In this document: positions 22,567 through 36,844 of the stretch, piece after piece
Numbering within the stretch: position 1 is the first letter of the stretch
Layout: every line of letters starts with the position of its first letter
Assembly: GCA_005656395.1 (NCBI GenBank)
Contig: SRSI01000050.1
Location: 2,604,001 to 2,668,000 of the forward strand
Direction of reading: 5' to 3'
DNA from: Strongyloides papillosus
Taxonomy: Eukaryota; Nematoda; Chromadorea; Rhabditida; Strongyloididae
Length of the DNA stretch: 64,000 bases
The notes under the pieces: generated by a model
Database searches by the model: none
What the model was told of the DNA's origin: nothing
Seen by the model: only the letters and a program-made list of their open reading frames with translations
Made by a program: the position numbers and the translations under genes

Positions 22567-23994
22567 TTAAAATTCCATAGAGTTATCATAAACATAATCA
22601 GGAATATTCTGTTCACTCTCAATATTTCTAGATTCCGCACTTATCAACAAATTTCTGATTTCTGGTGTAATTTTTGGATGACTTTTAACTTTTATTAAAT
22701 TTCTCAATGCATCTCTTTGTTCAGATGAGATATCAGTACGGTAATGTTTAATAAAGGTCAAAAGAGACTGATGCCATAATACTGGGAGGTCCCTTGTATC
22801 TGTTTCCATTTTTAGGAAATGGAAAACAAGTCCATCTATCACACGGAATGGTAATGTCATTTTCTTTTCGATAAAAGCTTTTATAAAGTACGAATTTGCT
22901 CCAGAGTAATTCATTTCAGCAATCTAAAAATAATAAATACACTAATAAAAGTGAAAAATTACCTTTAACATAGCAGCAGAAGCATGCATCACAGGAATAT
23001 GTGCTTTATGTAAAACGGAACCAAAAATAGTCGCTTCACGTAAAGAACAAGTTCCACTCTCACATAATGGTATAATAATACCTTTGAAAAATGCTGCTGT
23101 TTTAAAAACTGACTTCCTCAAAGCTTGATATAAATGGAAATTTAATTTTTTATCCTTTGAAATACTTTCTCTTAATCTTGGAAGTAAAATTAGGTAATTA
23201 TATCTTTGACACATCTTATCATTTAAATTAGCAGTAAATAATCTTGTGGCTGCAAGGTATGCTATATCAGACCAATTTTCAGGATTTGTTAGTGCTAAAA
23301 TCTGTTCCCAATTAACCATTGATGGTATTATTTTAAAAGCCTTTGGTATCTTCCCTGACCTGTAGTGAGCCATAACTTCACCTACTTTTGTAAACATCTC
23401 TATAACTTTTGCATCTAATTCTTTTACTGTGACGTCATCGAAATCTTGAAATCTTACTTCTTTTTGTATGGATTCTTTGTTCATCTCAATTTTTTGCATA
23501 ATTATATCATAAAGTGTACGTTTCTCTTCAACATTATCCTTGATGTAAAATTTAGCCATTGCTTCTTCTTCCTCTGGATCTATATCGATAACTTCCTCCT
23601 CATATTCATAATCACCTACATCATCATCTGATTCTTCATCATCACTACCAAACTTTTGTTTTGTTGGCTTACTAGAATTTAAATTAATTTTATTATAATT
23701 TTTTAAAAAATAATGTTACCTAAAAACTGGTGGAGGAACAGCACTTTTATTATTGTTTCCAATTTCAATATCGTCCTCTTCCAATAATTGTTTCTTAGCT
23801 TGCTTCAAAACTTTTGCTGAAAGCTTTCCATTCACAAACTCTTCATCTTTAGCTCTTTTAAAATCTCTAGACTTAACACGTAAATTGCTTCTTGCCTTTG
23901 CTTGAACTGATGTTTTAATCTGTTCATCCAAAGGAGCTTCACGCCCTACTATGGTATCTCCAACAGCTCCTTTAAGCTTATTTTTTTTACCCAT
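22567..23994 (-). CDS. Bystin (Enp1 family), 40S biogenesis factor
   Basis: Bystin/Enp1 binds pre-40S particles and is required for 18S rRNA processing and export. Three exons: 23720-23994, 22963-23671 and 22567-22923, with introns of 48 and 39 bp; the product is 446 residues (human 437). The N-terminus (MGKKNKLKG) and acidic linker (residues about 95-125) precede the bystin domain, with MVNWEQILALTNPENWSDIA, LRKSVFKTAAFFKGIIIPLC, GTCSLREATIFGSVLHKAHI and AAMLKIAEMNYSGANSYFI. All are strongly conserved. The first exon begins with the expected MGK. It lies directly upstream of mrpl-3. Confidence 0.95.
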
Positions 23995-24553
23995 TTTCAG
24001 ATAATCACAATAAGATAATCAAAAATAGTATTTACACAAATGAATTATTTTTACTAACTTATGTTAATATTATTCCAATTTATATAAAGGAATTCTTTAT
24101 AGAAGTAAAATTAAGAATGTTGACCAAGTAAAACCGGAAATGGTCTTTGGTTATTTTATAAAGTTTTTTAGTCTTTCTACAAATTTCAAGATAAAAATAA
24201 AAAATTTATTTAACATTGATAGAAATATTTTAAAATATTGTTATATGATATACAACATGTAAACCCGATAGCTCTACAGAAAAAAATCATTATATTTTGA
24301 GCAACAATCGGCAAACCTAAAATACTTTTGACAAAAAAAATGACAATCATAAAATAATGAAACAAAATAATAACCGGAGATACTTCTGTGGAGGTTTTTT
24401 TTTCCAAATATTGTAAAAAAAACAAACGTCCTGAATAATTTTCTTTATATTCTCTTCTTTAATATAAATGTGTATCATCTTCCTATAATTATTATATACG
24501 ATAAAAAAATCTATTTACATTTATAATATAAAAAATATATATATTTTTGATTT
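23995..24553. other. Intergenic, 559 bp
   Basis: 3' flank of mef-2 and promoter region of bystin; AT-rich, with a TA-repeat at 24520-24545. No gene supported. Confidence 0.45.
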
Positions 24554-26030
24554 TTAATAACCATTCTCTTGTATTAATTCTTCTTTAATAGTAATACCGT
24601 TGATTAAATTTTGACTTTGATCACTCCAACTAGAGAGACGCCTTTGTTTTTCTGGTGGAGATTCTGAGTCATTGTTGTGTTGTTGCTTATTGAACAATAA
24701 TTTACCATCACTATTTCTTTCTCTATTGTCACTCCATGCTAAAGCTGCAGCCATCATAGCATTTGCATTATTTTTATTTATGGGTTGAAGATTTTGAAAC
24801 AAATGTTGTTGAGATGATATTTGTGCTTGATTTAATCCCAAATTTATATTAGATGATGTTGCAGATTGATTAGTAGATTGATTGGTGTTACCTAACGGAT
24901 GTATCATACTTCCATTAGTATTATTGTTTAGATGGGGATGGTGCTGTTGTTGATTGGAATGACAATTGTTTGAGGAAGACGCTGATGGAGGTCGACCACT
25001 TGTATTAAGAGTGGATGCATTTATTTGGTGATTTAGAGACATCAAATTCGACTGCATCTGATTATTTACTATCGGTTGCTGTGATGGAGGTCTCTGTATT
25101 GGTATAGGCGATGATGATGGGATTATGTGTGATGAATTATTTATATTTGTATTTATGTGTTGAGATTGTTGTTGTGGGTGAATTGTTGTTGCTTGGGTTT
25201 GTTGTTGTAGATCATTACTCGAATTCATGAATGGAATTGTTGCCGTTTGAAAACCGGAGATACTACTGGTTGATGGTATTTGGTTTGCTAATGAAAAAAT
25301 ACTCTTTTCACCTGAAAAATTATTTTCTCAATATATACTTTCTTTTGCTTTATTGGACTTACCCTCATAATTATGGGATCCCATAAATGTTTGGTTTAGA
25401 AAACTATTTGGTGTTAGAAAGTGTTGGAGATTATTCACCTCATTAAATCCAAGCATACTTTGTAGTCTGTTTGTATTATTCGTGTTTTGTAGTCCATTTA
25501 TCTGTGAAAGTTGAGACTGCTGTGAACCAAGTGTGTTAATATTTTGTTGCTGGGATTGTGTTATATTCCCTTGTGGAGAAACATTTGATGTTGAATGTGC
25601 TCTGGAGTCGTTATTTGAATTATTATTAGATGAATAATTTATAGGCGTAGATGGTCCTGGTGACTCATCATCAGAATCAATTCCCATTCCACCTTTACCT
25701 TCTTTTCTGTGTAATGCATCCATAATATCGTTGTTTGTTCGAGATTCATGAGGTTCATTGTACTCTGTATATTTTAAAAGAACTTTATCCATATCCGTTG
25801 ATGCGTATTGAAATAATTTATTACTTGAATTAAAAATTATTAATGCTATTTCGCAATCACATAGAACCGAAAGTTCATAAGCTTTTTTCATTAATCCAAA
25901 TTTACGTTTTGTAAATGTGACCTAAAAGTAAAGTATAAATTTTATGGTAAAGATTATATGCCCTTTTGATACAAACCTGACGATTTCTTTCATCTTGAAT
26001 TCTTGTAATTTGTATCTTTTTTCTACCCAT
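24554..26030 (-). CDS. mef-2: MADS-box transcription factor MEF2
   Basis: Three exons: 25977-26030, 25363-25921 and 24554-25311 (introns 55 and 51 bp); 456 residues. Residues 1-57 are an almost canonical MEF2 MADS box: the first exon encodes [18 protein letters not shown], then [20 protein letters not shown] and [20 protein letters not shown]. The MEF2 domain follows at about 58-90 ([20 protein letters not shown]). The remainder is Gln/Asn/Ser-rich activation-domain-like sequence without homology to vertebrate isoform exons. MEF2 binds the A/T-rich MEF2 site and directs muscle and neuronal programmes. The first intron falls after residue 18 in the MADS box. Upstream lies an unusually long gene-free region. 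Confidence 0.97.
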
Positions 26031-29000
26031 AATTATATATCAAAATGTAGTGGGTTATTAAAAATAATTTATTATTTGGTATAAATATTTTATAAGTTGT
26101 ATAATAATATATATGTATATATATTTTAATTTGTAGAATAAAAATTAATCTAAAAAAAATAAATTTTAGTATACTTATTTTTATTATATATAATAATTAC
26201 ATGAGCTGTTAACGATAAAAAACATAAGAATGGTTAAATATTACAGAACAAAAATAGATAATATATTTTTATCGCAATATAATTGTTCGAAGACCATTGG
26301 TAACTTTTAATAAATTTTAGAAAAATACAATAATATTAAAATTGTTATTATTTTTTACTCAAGATAACAAAACAAAAATACTGAATAAAAATTACGTTGC
26401 TAATTATATCTTCATAGTATAAAAGGGCAAAAAAAATATTTAAAAATAACTTAATAATTAATAATTTTTTTTTGCTCAGATACAATCACAATTTAGAGAT
26501 GTGATGCAAAAAAGAGTAATGAAATGTTTTTTAATTTTCAAATAGAATGTAGGATGCCATTGAGGAGCTGGTTTATGTTAGTTGTTAAAAAATAAATTTT
26601 TTTTATTTTGATTGTTGGAAGAATCATAGATGAGGTAATTTTTCTAATCATATTGCTTTTTCTTGATTTTATATTAATGTTTAATTTTTTAACAATAAAT
26701 AAGATATGTTTAAAATGACGTTTTATATTAAAAATGAAAAAATTTGTTAGAAAAAGTTAGTAATTTATGTTGTTTTTTTAAACCTTTTATAAGTTTTAAA
26801 TATGATATTTACAAGTATAGGCATATCAAATTTAAGTATAATAAAATTATTTTTTTTTAAGTATGGTATAATTTCTCATACAAATATTTAAGTAGTATTA
26901 TAACAAAGGTCTGGTGTTTAATAATCAAGTTATATGCTTTTCACATATTAATTTCATATTAAGAGAATTTCTTAAAAACTATTTCCTTCTTTATACATTT
27001 CTTGACATAAATCTTATACATGCACGACCTTCAAAATTTTAATACATAAACAAATTTATAAATGATATTTCTTCTACTAATGAAATATTTATAATTTAGG
27101 TCTTAAATTTTTATTTTACATAATTAAAAAATGTTTAAAACAATAAGCAAGATGAATTATCACTATATAGCATAAGAAAAAAAATAAAATAAAAACTTTT
27201 GGGTGGTTTCTAATTAAAGTATGAAAAAAAAATTTGTAGTATAAAAATATGAGTTATGTCTGTTTTCACTAAGTAATTGGCTAAATGCTTTTTTAAAAAT
27301 ATTATAAACAAAAATTATTATTTTAATGACCACGTGAATAAAATTTGAAACTTTATGATCACATAACATTTTATTTAAAATATTTGTGGAAAAAGCTATC
27401 TTATTAGTTGAAAATATGAAAATTGTAATATAATATCAAAAAGTTAGTAAGTTTCGAAAATGTTTAACTGAAGAGTGTGGGAATGTCGATAAAAATGTTA
27501 AAGAGTTAGTTTCCAACATACAAGATATAAGGCTTTTGTCTTTAAAATGCACTGATTTAAAAATTAACATTATAAGACATTAAACAATTTTTTAGGAAAA
27601 ATTTAACAAAAATATAAAATATTGAAAAATGGATGTGCTGAGTTGTTATTTTGACAATAATATTCACCATATTTTCGTCAAATACTTATGCATGCAAAAT
27701 GTAAATATTGAGATTCTTACAAATACTTCATCTCGCGTTATTGAATAAAATTCGTTTCCAGAAAATAAATCAACAAATTATTCTGTATAACACTTTTATA
27801 TTTTAACAAATTTTAACGATTAGAAAGATAAAATAACAAATGACAATAAAGTTAATGTTACTCTTCACACGCATTCTTATGTTAAGATAAACTTAAAATA
27901 ATATGTATTAAAATGTGGATGAGATATTATAAAACAATTGATAGTTTAGTTATATGTATATCAATAGAACAAGCTACTTTTTATCAGTTGCGCTTTAAAT
28001 CTTATAATAATTATTTAAAAATAAACTTTTTTTTATATTTAATGATAGAATATTAATTGATAATTTTCATATGTAATAAGATTTATGTATATTTAAGTAA
28101 TCTCGAATTATGTTATTACGTAACATAAAATAAAAAGTTTCCTACTTATAAAACTTCTTTTAATTCATGAGTAATTAAATATTTAATAGTAACGTCAAAT
28201 AGATTCTTAATTAGGATATCACATAGAATCATTATAATATATCATTATCACGAATAAATTATTATACATACAAAAAGATGTTGCAACAATTAATTTAACA
28301 TTGCGCAAAAATTATAAAAAGTTCTTTTATGTTGTTTTTATTAAATATATTATACATGTATAAATAAGTATATCAAAATAAATGAAAATAAATATACATA
28401 TAATAGCAGACATACATAATATATTATATTATTATGTATATATTATATAAATTATAAATATATGCATTTATATGCTAAAAATGTACTGTAATTATTTTGT
28501 TGCTCCACATTCCGAGACAACATCAAAATTTATAAAAATATATTATTTAAGATGCTTATAATAAAATATTACAATAATCAAGGTTATATTATTATGGCTA
28601 ATACAAAGGGCAAACAACTCGTGATACATGCACACGACAACCTTATAAATTCATACTTGATCTTGTCTTTGGTGATCTCTAAAATTGAACTATGATGCTG
28701 ACGGAAAGTTGACAACTAATCAAACTATTAATTAATATTTCTTTTTAACAATACACACAAAGTGGTTTGATAATGGAAGTTGATAGAAAGAAACATGATA
28801 CTGATTACTAAATATGTAATACTAAAAATTTATTTTTGGAAATCTTGTTTCTAATTATAAATATTTTTTCTGGTATCATAGACAGTTTTAGATATTCAAA
28901 TAATTGAGAGAACAGAATAGTATAATTAAAAATGAGTATAAGAAATACTTATGGAAAATAAAAAATTAGTATTTACATAAAGTTAAAGGCATTTTTTTTA

Positions 29001-32000
29001 AAAAAAAAAGCATATCAATGTTTAATCAAATGGTTTTTCTTAATATTTTTAACTAAATATAGGAAATAAAATCTGAAGAACAAACAGCTTTAATGAGATA
29101 TATTAAAAACATTTTAATTATCTAATTAGATGAATATCATCATCAAAAGGACCGGAAATAAATGATTTACGTCATTTTATATATCTGTACTTTTTAAAAC
29201 CACATTTTTATTAGATGTAGAAATAATTCTCTTTTTATAAAAGGAAAGTTTAAAAATAAAAAGTAAAGGGAAATTGTTATCATGCTCAACATTTAATATT
29301 ATAACTGACTGACAAATCTTTTTCTTACCATGGCATTAGCATGCTTACATTTACAATTCATATATACATATTGTATATATTTTTATTTTATTTTATTCTA
29401 TCTGTTCAATATAAAAAGAACTGACGGAGTTAGATAAAGCCTCAGGAAATTTTAATATATATTTTCTTAAATTTAGATTCCTTAATATGTAATAAAAAAG
29501 GATATATGAAATAAAATGTTTCTAACTTTAAAAATGAGATTTAAAATTTTAAAATAATAAAAGTAATAAAAATTATTAAAATGAATGGAAGTATTAAAAT
29601 TGTTATGTTAAAGTATATAATAAATAAAAAACTTTTAATAAAATAAAATTTCTTAATTTAACTAGATTACGTTTCTCTTAACCTACGCATTTTTCACTTC
29701 AATAAACATAACACTTATACCTGGATAGTTATTTAATATATTTTGAAACTATTTAGTAGTTTGATTTAGGCATATAAAATTACCAAATTTAGTTGTAAAA
29801 TAAACTTTCAATTTTAAGTATACATTTTATGGATATAAATGTTCATTAATTGATAAATACATAGATAAACTTTATAAAGTTTGCAGTTACCATTAAATAA
29901 GGTTCTAATAATATAAAGGATTGATTTTCATGTAATGTATTTCTTACCTAAATTGACGTAATGTGAAAAAATTTAAACAAAAAAATATATAGTGCATATT
30001 TAATTTAATACAAATTAGAAAATATAATGCTTATGTAACAAATATAGAAGTATATTATAGAAATAGACAGTGTATATAATATATGTAATTTTTTTTTCTT
30101 TTCCTTTGTCTTATCAACATCTTATTTTTAATATTTAATAATAATATTATTATAATTTATAAAATTTCCTAATATTGTTGTAAGTAAAAAATTTAAGTAA
30201 AGTACAATAAATATATAGTTTCATCTACAAGCAAAAAAAATGGCAAGAAATTAGTGTTATATTTAATTAATTATCATGTTATGTCATTTTATGTAGGAAG
30301 ATTAAGTATATAATTTGTTTTAAAATAAATCATGTAATTATCATTTCATTGTTATTTACCAATAAAATATCATTATCAGTTTAACGAAGTAAAGAATAGT
30401 ATAAATGTTATTATGTATAGAGAAAACATTTAATATAATAAATCATTTTAAAGTTTGTTTTTAATAGTGACATTTGAACAAATTTAATAGGTTAAAAATA
30501 ACGATCATGATATCATTTTGGTGCGCAAGAATACACTCTAAAACATCTTATCATAATCATATAGGAATAATATTTAATACTATGCTTCTTTAACGTATTA
30601 TATTTAATTACCTATACTTCATTCAATTGAGTAAAATAGGAGACAAAAAAAGTAGTTAATTCTATTTTATCGCAATGATTGGAATATTTTAAAGTTATTT
30701 AGAGTATTGGCAGCTTAAATTTAGAATGAATAAAATAAATATAGAAATAAGAAATGATAGAGAGATATGGATAACTACACCGCAACATATTTTACTTACT
30801 TTTCTTAGAAGGTTACTTTAAAGAGATTGAGATAGGACAGTTTAGAAGTTTAAAAATACTCACATATACCAGTCTTTTTTCAAAGTAGATTTTCTTCAAA
30901 CTTTTCATCTATTGTATATGTAATATTGGACAAACATTTATTAGAAGGGTAAGAAATTTAAGAGAGACTGTACTGAAAAATCTATATGAGCCATTGGGAG
31001 TTGAATATGTAATGACAATATAAAGTTTTTTCTAAAATATAAATAATATCTTTCATCATTTGTTTGAATTGTGCGCGAATCTCTTTTTCGAGGTCCTATA
31101 CGACGACAAAAAGACATAATCATTTTTGTTAAGGCGACTATCATATTTTGTGTGTACGATTTCTGGTGAGAACAGAAATGAATCAACATACCTCACTTAA
31201 GAATTTTTTTTTATCAAATTTGAAGAAATATTTACTGTAAGTATATAGAAAGTGAAAATAACACAAAATAAACAGGTAGCGGATGCTTTTAAGAAGGTTA
31301 TTGGAGTATAAGTAAAGAATATATGCTATGTTTTTGTTAATAAAGATATAGTTGTACATACTTTAAGTATATTATTCAAACAAAACATCATATTTTTTAC
31401 CCATTAACTACTTAATCTCAAACCTACTTTATTATCACTAAATAGTGATTTCTCTAATATTCTTCTATAACATCCTCATTATATTCCAAAAAAATTTCAT
31501 ACTTCTACACTACTTATAGTTATCAAACATCATTAACTTATTTTTCTTTAATAACTATTATCTTCTAAATCTAGATACCTCGTACACAAAAATCTCTAAT
31601 ATTAACATTATTATCCATGCAAATATATACATAACATTTTCTATACATGTAAAAATATTTATTCACTCAAACTTAATATATCTATATCCATCTACTTTGT
31701 GTCAGTTAAGTGCAACTTTAAGCAAAACGAAAATGTTTCTCACATTCAGTACATTCGCTCTTGAATCCCTAAGCACTATTCTTCTATATAGTAGCATTTA
31801 TCAAAATAGTAGATGAATTTCACAAAAACCAAACACCATAAATTTGAAAGTCTAAACTTGTTTGAAACATTATATTATACAATCAAGAAAAAAAACTAAT
31901 ACAAAAATATTTTTAAATTATAAAAGTACTTAAAAATTTAAAAAGATAATATATATGTGTATATAACATAGTATTGAAATTATCCGATAATTGTTTTTAA

Positions 32001-33887
32001 TTTTTAAATGACGTAAAATTAAAATGAATAAAATAGAAAAAAAACAACTATTTTTTAAATAAAAATTTTCAAGCGTCTTCTAAGATACGTAGTAAATCCA
32101 TATCGATAAGAAATTTTCATAAAGCTCATTATTTTGTAAAAAAATTATTTAATACACATGTAAATAAATACTTATATAATATTACATGTGTTTATTCAGT
32201 TATATTATATATTAAGCATGCATATCTAAAATATCTTTGCATAAAATCTATTTTCACTTCATGAATCATCTACAAACATTTTTAATTATAAAAGTATCAT
32301 TTAAAAATTAAAAATTTTTCCTTTTATAAACGGATAAGAATCATTGAAAGTGTAAAAACAAATTGCTAATAAAGTTTTAAATATTAGTCTTACATATATC
32401 ACATATATATAATGATATGTATATATACCTACTTTTTTTGTTATTATATCATATAATAGAGAATAATATTAAATATTAATAAAATTCAGATGGAAAAGTA
32501 TTATTTTTAATATCGTCATTTTAATTATTTTAGTAAATCAAACACCCAATTTAATAGCTGTACAAAATAAAAAAAAATAACAAGGATAATTAAAATTAAT
32601 CAAAGTTATGTCAAATATTAGTAAGTTTTTAAAGATAAAAAGCACTATAAACATTTATATATTTTAATAACCCTACCATTCCCCAGACGTATAAAATATG
32701 TATGCATGTAAATATAATATGTACAATTTGCTCTTCCTACAAACTACCATATATTTATTTGAATCATACCCGTACAATTTGTATAAACACATCAAGAATA
32801 TATATTATAAACAATTGTAACAAAAATACATTACTTAATATAATATAAATAAAATACAATCATACTGGAAAAAGAAACATCTTCTTATTAAATATATTAT
32901 AATAATTATTAAAAATTCATATTTACAATAAAAAAAATCAGATCAACATTGTTATAGTAAATAAAAAGTTTAGTTATATGAAAATTACAAAAAAATCTTT
33001 AAATAAAGTGGTTTCATGACATTTAAAGAGGATCATCATATAAAAGATAGTAATAATAGATTTAAAAATTAGTTTAAATAATCAAAAAAGTCGTGAAAAA
33101 TATTGGTTAATTTAAAATAAAGCAATTTTCTAACAAGTTTAGTATACTTTTGTTTTTTCACATTTGAATATAAACTAATTGTTTTATAATTGATGTATAC
33201 TTTTGAAATCAAAGTGACGCCGTAATTTATAGATATTTTATAAACAAACACACAAATATTTTAATACATTTTTAAAATTTTTTTATAAACACTTCATTTG
33301 ATTATAAAAAAAAATTAGGTTTAAACTTTTTTATACATAAAAAGTGCAGATATTTTATGTAAAGAAATTTTTATTTGGGGCTGTTTTTATGGATATTTAA
33401 AATATCATAAATTTTTGTCTCATCAAAAATTTTCAAATACTTCTTGCTAAGTATGCATTTTTAGTTAGTATTTTTGTGTACAAAAAAACTTATAATTAAA
33501 TTTGATTATTTAACCGTTAATGCTTTTCTGTATAAACTATATATACAATTACGATATTTCTTGATTGTTTCACGTGCACCGCATAAGGTTACCATCAACA
33601 AGAGTTATATAACTAAAATAGCATTCTACCAAAAGTCAAGTACAGTCACTTCTTACCACGAAAATAAATCTAAATCAGGGAAAAGGTGGTTTCTAAGAAA
33701 AGTCTTTGTTTGCTTAGTAGATGGATTTGATTCTTCCTTCAACTTTTTTACTCTAAATAATTTGGTTTTTCAAAATAAATTTTGAAGTTTACCTATAGGA
33801 ATACTATTTTATATTATAAAGTACTATTTTTTTCCTCAACTTGAAATGCAAGACGATTAATGTTTGTGTAATTTTAGATTTCTTTGG
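26031..33887. other. 7.9-kb gene-poor region upstream of mef-2
   Basis: Extremely AT-rich, with many homopolymers and TA runs (28360-28470 especially). No reading frame on either strand looks coding. The best patches, slightly richer in GC, are about 28500-28710, 31060-31170 and 33560-33740; I cannot assign them to tRNA, microRNA or exon. The region separates divergently transcribed mef-2 and the CAF-1 gene. It is the longest gene-free interval in the window, in keeping with long-range regulation of a developmental transcription factor (inference). Confidence 0.5.
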
Positions 33888-36153
33888 ATGGATAAGTTTG
33901 TAACCAAAGCAACACTTGGAAAACGTGAGCCATCAATTTTGTCAGATGGTGAAATAACTGATATAATAGAGACTCCTATAAAAAAGTTAAAATTAGATAC
34001 TACTATTGAAGAAAGTATTTGCAATGAAAATTGTTCTACACCAGAACCACTGCAATCATCTCCTTTAAAAAATATTAATGATGAAAGCTTCTATACGGAT
34101 TTAACACCTGGAACTACATCTGTCTCAGATGTTAAGAGAAAAAAATTAAGTAAAGAGGAAAAAGAAATAAGAAGACAGGAAAGAGAAAAAATGAAGGTTT
34201 GTTATCCTTTAATAAGGGATGTATAAAAGCTAAGGAAATTTTTTTTTAATTTTAGAAAGAACGTGAATTAATGGCGGAGAAAAAAAAACTGGAGAAAAGA
34301 ACGTATTGCCAGGTATGTTTGTGTTTAAAATACATAAATAGGATATTAATGAGATAATGACAAGATTGACAATTATATATTAGAAAATAAAATAATTAAT
34401 TATTGGTCGTTAGCATGAAATGACGAATCTTATATATAACCATGTTTTAGAAATTTTAATTATTTATAATGAGGAAAAAATAATTTAGTAAATTTATAAC
34501 ATAATAATTTTTAGAGAACGTGAAGAAGAAAGGGCTCGTAAGAAAAAGGAGGAAGAAGAAATTAGAAAAAAGAAAGAGGAGGAACGGCAAGTAAAGGAAA
34601 TTGAACGTGCTAAGAAACGTCAAGAAGAAGAGGAAGCTAAAAAAAAACGAGAAGAAGAGAGGTTGGCTAAAAAAAAAGAACGTGAAGAAATGGAAGCTAA
34701 AAAGGAGATGGAAAGGCTAGCTAAAAAGAAAGAAGAAGAAGCTAAAAAACTCGCGAAACGTCAAGAAGAGGAGGTAAGTTAACTTAAAAATAGACGAAAT
34801 GTGAAATAGCATATATACAATAATAATATTTTCATATTTGACTCTCATTTTAAATATCTTCAACTGTAAAATTAACTTTTATACATCTAAGCAGGTGTTT
34901 TACATAAAATTTCACACTTGAGATTATTTTTATCTAGTTTGTTATTCGCACACACAGTCTAATATTTTAGAAAAAAAAATAGTAAATAGTGAAATGAGGC
35001 TTCAAAATATCTGTAAAATTATATAGGAACAATAAAAAACGGTAACATTGGAAATTGATTTATCAAGCAAGTCGCAATAATACTTATAGTGTTTAAATAT
35101 AATTTCATCCCTTCTATAAATATTTACTCAAAAAATTTTCACTCTCCTAAAAATCATATTAATTCAAATCTTTTTTTATAATACATATTTTTGTAGGCCA
35201 AACAAAAAAAAGAAAAATTACAGTCACAGATATTGTTGAATTTTTTGAATAAAGCAACACCACAAGAAAAAGAGAAAGATGATGATAAAAATAATAAAGA
35301 GAATTGCTATGTTGAAATTGCTGGATTCCAACCCTTTTATGTTAAAGAAGGTACAATTATGGCACCAATTAATAGAAGGGAAATGTTAAGTGGTGATAAA
35401 TATGACGATTTCTTAAAATTTACTATTAAGGATGATTATCCTGATTATTTAAAACTCATTAAGAAAAGAAGTTTCAAGACATACGTTGAGAAGATTCCTA
35501 CGAAGGCTAAGTATTACATGTTTGCTGACAGCTATCGGCCCCCATATTTCGGTACTTTTAGAAAGAGATCCAAAACAATTACCGGTCGACGACCTTTTGC
35601 AATGGATGAAAAGCTAGATTATGAAGTAATGTCTGAAAATGAATGGGAGGAAGAACCTGAAGGTGACGAATGTCGCAGTGATGATGAAACAGATGAGGTA
35701 ATACTATTAACTCGTTTCTTATCATATAAAATAATATTTTTTTTCTAGGAAATAGACTCCGATGATGACGATGATGAAAAAGAATTCTTTGTTGAACCCG
35801 GATATCTATCAGAAGGTGAAGGTCAATCTGAGGCAGAAGACGGTAACTCAGATGACAAAGTTACTAAAATTAGCAATAAAAAAAGAGCAGAATTTGTTAA
35901 GAAGGAGTGGGAGCAAACTATACAGGATAAGAAGAAGAAGACTAAAAGTAAAAAACTGATTCCGGTTATTTTTGGTCCATCGTACATATCATCTAAAGAA
36001 CTGGACTACAACAACTTACCTCCAGGTATCTTTAGATCTATTATATTTGATTGGAGCTCACTTCCTGACAATGAAGAAGTAGTTAAAAATGAAAATAGTG
36101 AAATTAACAAGGAACAACAACTATCTATTCCAAAGATTTCTACAATTTCTTAA
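33888..36153 (+). CDS. chaf-1: Chromatin assembly factor 1 large subunit (p150/CHAF1A)
   Basis: CAF-1 deposits H3-H4 behind replication forks. Five exons: 33888-34196, 34256-34302, 34515-34773, 35197-35697 and 35749-36153; 506 residues. A short N-terminus is followed by a long charged KER coiled region (about residues 85-215, alternating E/R/K) that binds DNA. The conserved CAF-1 p150 core follows: KYYMFADSYRPPYFGTF with RKRSKTITGRRPFAMD, LDYEVMSENEWEEE, and an acidic tract ending FFVEPGYLSEGEG. The end of exon 2 is the least certain join: the donor GTATTG at 34303 is the one that keeps frame, while a stronger GTATGT 9 bp later would not. The start ATG is 10 bp after an acceptor-like ATTTTAG. 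No PCNA-interaction motif is obvious. Introns of 212 and 423 bp are long for this window. Confidence 0.9.
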
Positions 36154-36532
36154 TGTATTCAATTTGTTATGTTTATTATTTATATTTAACACTTTTTACC
36201 ATTAATCACAACGTATTTTCTCGGATATGTTTTATTTCAATTAAAATAAATCATTTTTTCTTATACATTAAAGATTTCTCTACTAAGAACTATATTTTAT
36301 TACATTTATGATATTAAAAAACAAAGCTTTTTATTTTAAGTGTCAATAAAAAATATATTGTTCCGGTAATGTATTTAAAGTAATTTAAGAAGATGTCTTG
36401 AGAGAACTTTCAAATTCTACACCGTATATCTAAATAATTATTATAATAATAAATAAAGAAGAAAATGTCCATTTAAATTATCAATTACAATTTTTTGAGC
36501 TTCAAGATATACAAAACACGGGTATGTTAAAG
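36154..36532. other. Intergenic, 379 bp
   Basis: 3' flank of chaf-1, ending with the target-site copy AAAG/TAAAG (36528-36532) directly before the LTR. Confidence 0.5.
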
Positions 36533-36841
36533 AGTTGAATTGTTGTATATTTAAAGCTAAATATGTCTTGATTGTTTGTCATGGTATAAAGCATCTCTCA
36601 GAAATTATTTTAAATTAGATGTTTTTACGGTAGCAATGTCATTATTTTTAATGTCACTAATGTTAATCCCAAGACTTAAATTTAATTATAATATTTTTAG
36701 GGGTTAATTTATTTATTTTTGAGGTTGTATAAAACCTGGCATTGTTTAGGAAATATTGATAATTGTAAGGTAAATTTTTGTAATTGTTGTTTTTATTGTG
36801 ACATTTAATAGGCGTTGTGCCAGATTAAATAAAATTTAACT
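36533..36841 (+). repeat. 5' LTR
   Basis: Contains a TATA box (TATAAAA at 36728-36734), and AATAAA at 36828-36833 only about 8 bp from its end. Promoter and polyadenylation signals are therefore where an LTR needs them. Identical by eye to the 3' copy at an offset of 2651 bp. Confidence 0.93.
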
Positions 36842-36844
36842 TGT

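Noticed and set aside
28360..28470. Dense TA-rich tract considered as a structured or satellite repeat
   Set aside because: No constant unit length; consistent with general AT richness.
28500..28710. GC-richer patch considered as a tRNA or microRNA
   Set aside because: No cloverleaf with a GTTCRA-type T-loop and no long hairpin that I could fold by eye; none of the well-known nematode microRNA sequences is present.
30941..31189. 82-residue minus-strand frame in the region upstream of mef-2
   Set aside because: Isolated, no recognisable homology or splice signals; expected by chance in 7.9 kb.
33474..33785. Plus-strand open frame just before chaf-1
   Set aside because: It begins with GTG, has no donor that would join it in frame to the chaf-1 first exon, and no homology. 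An acceptor right before the chaf-1 ATG suggests trans-splicing instead.
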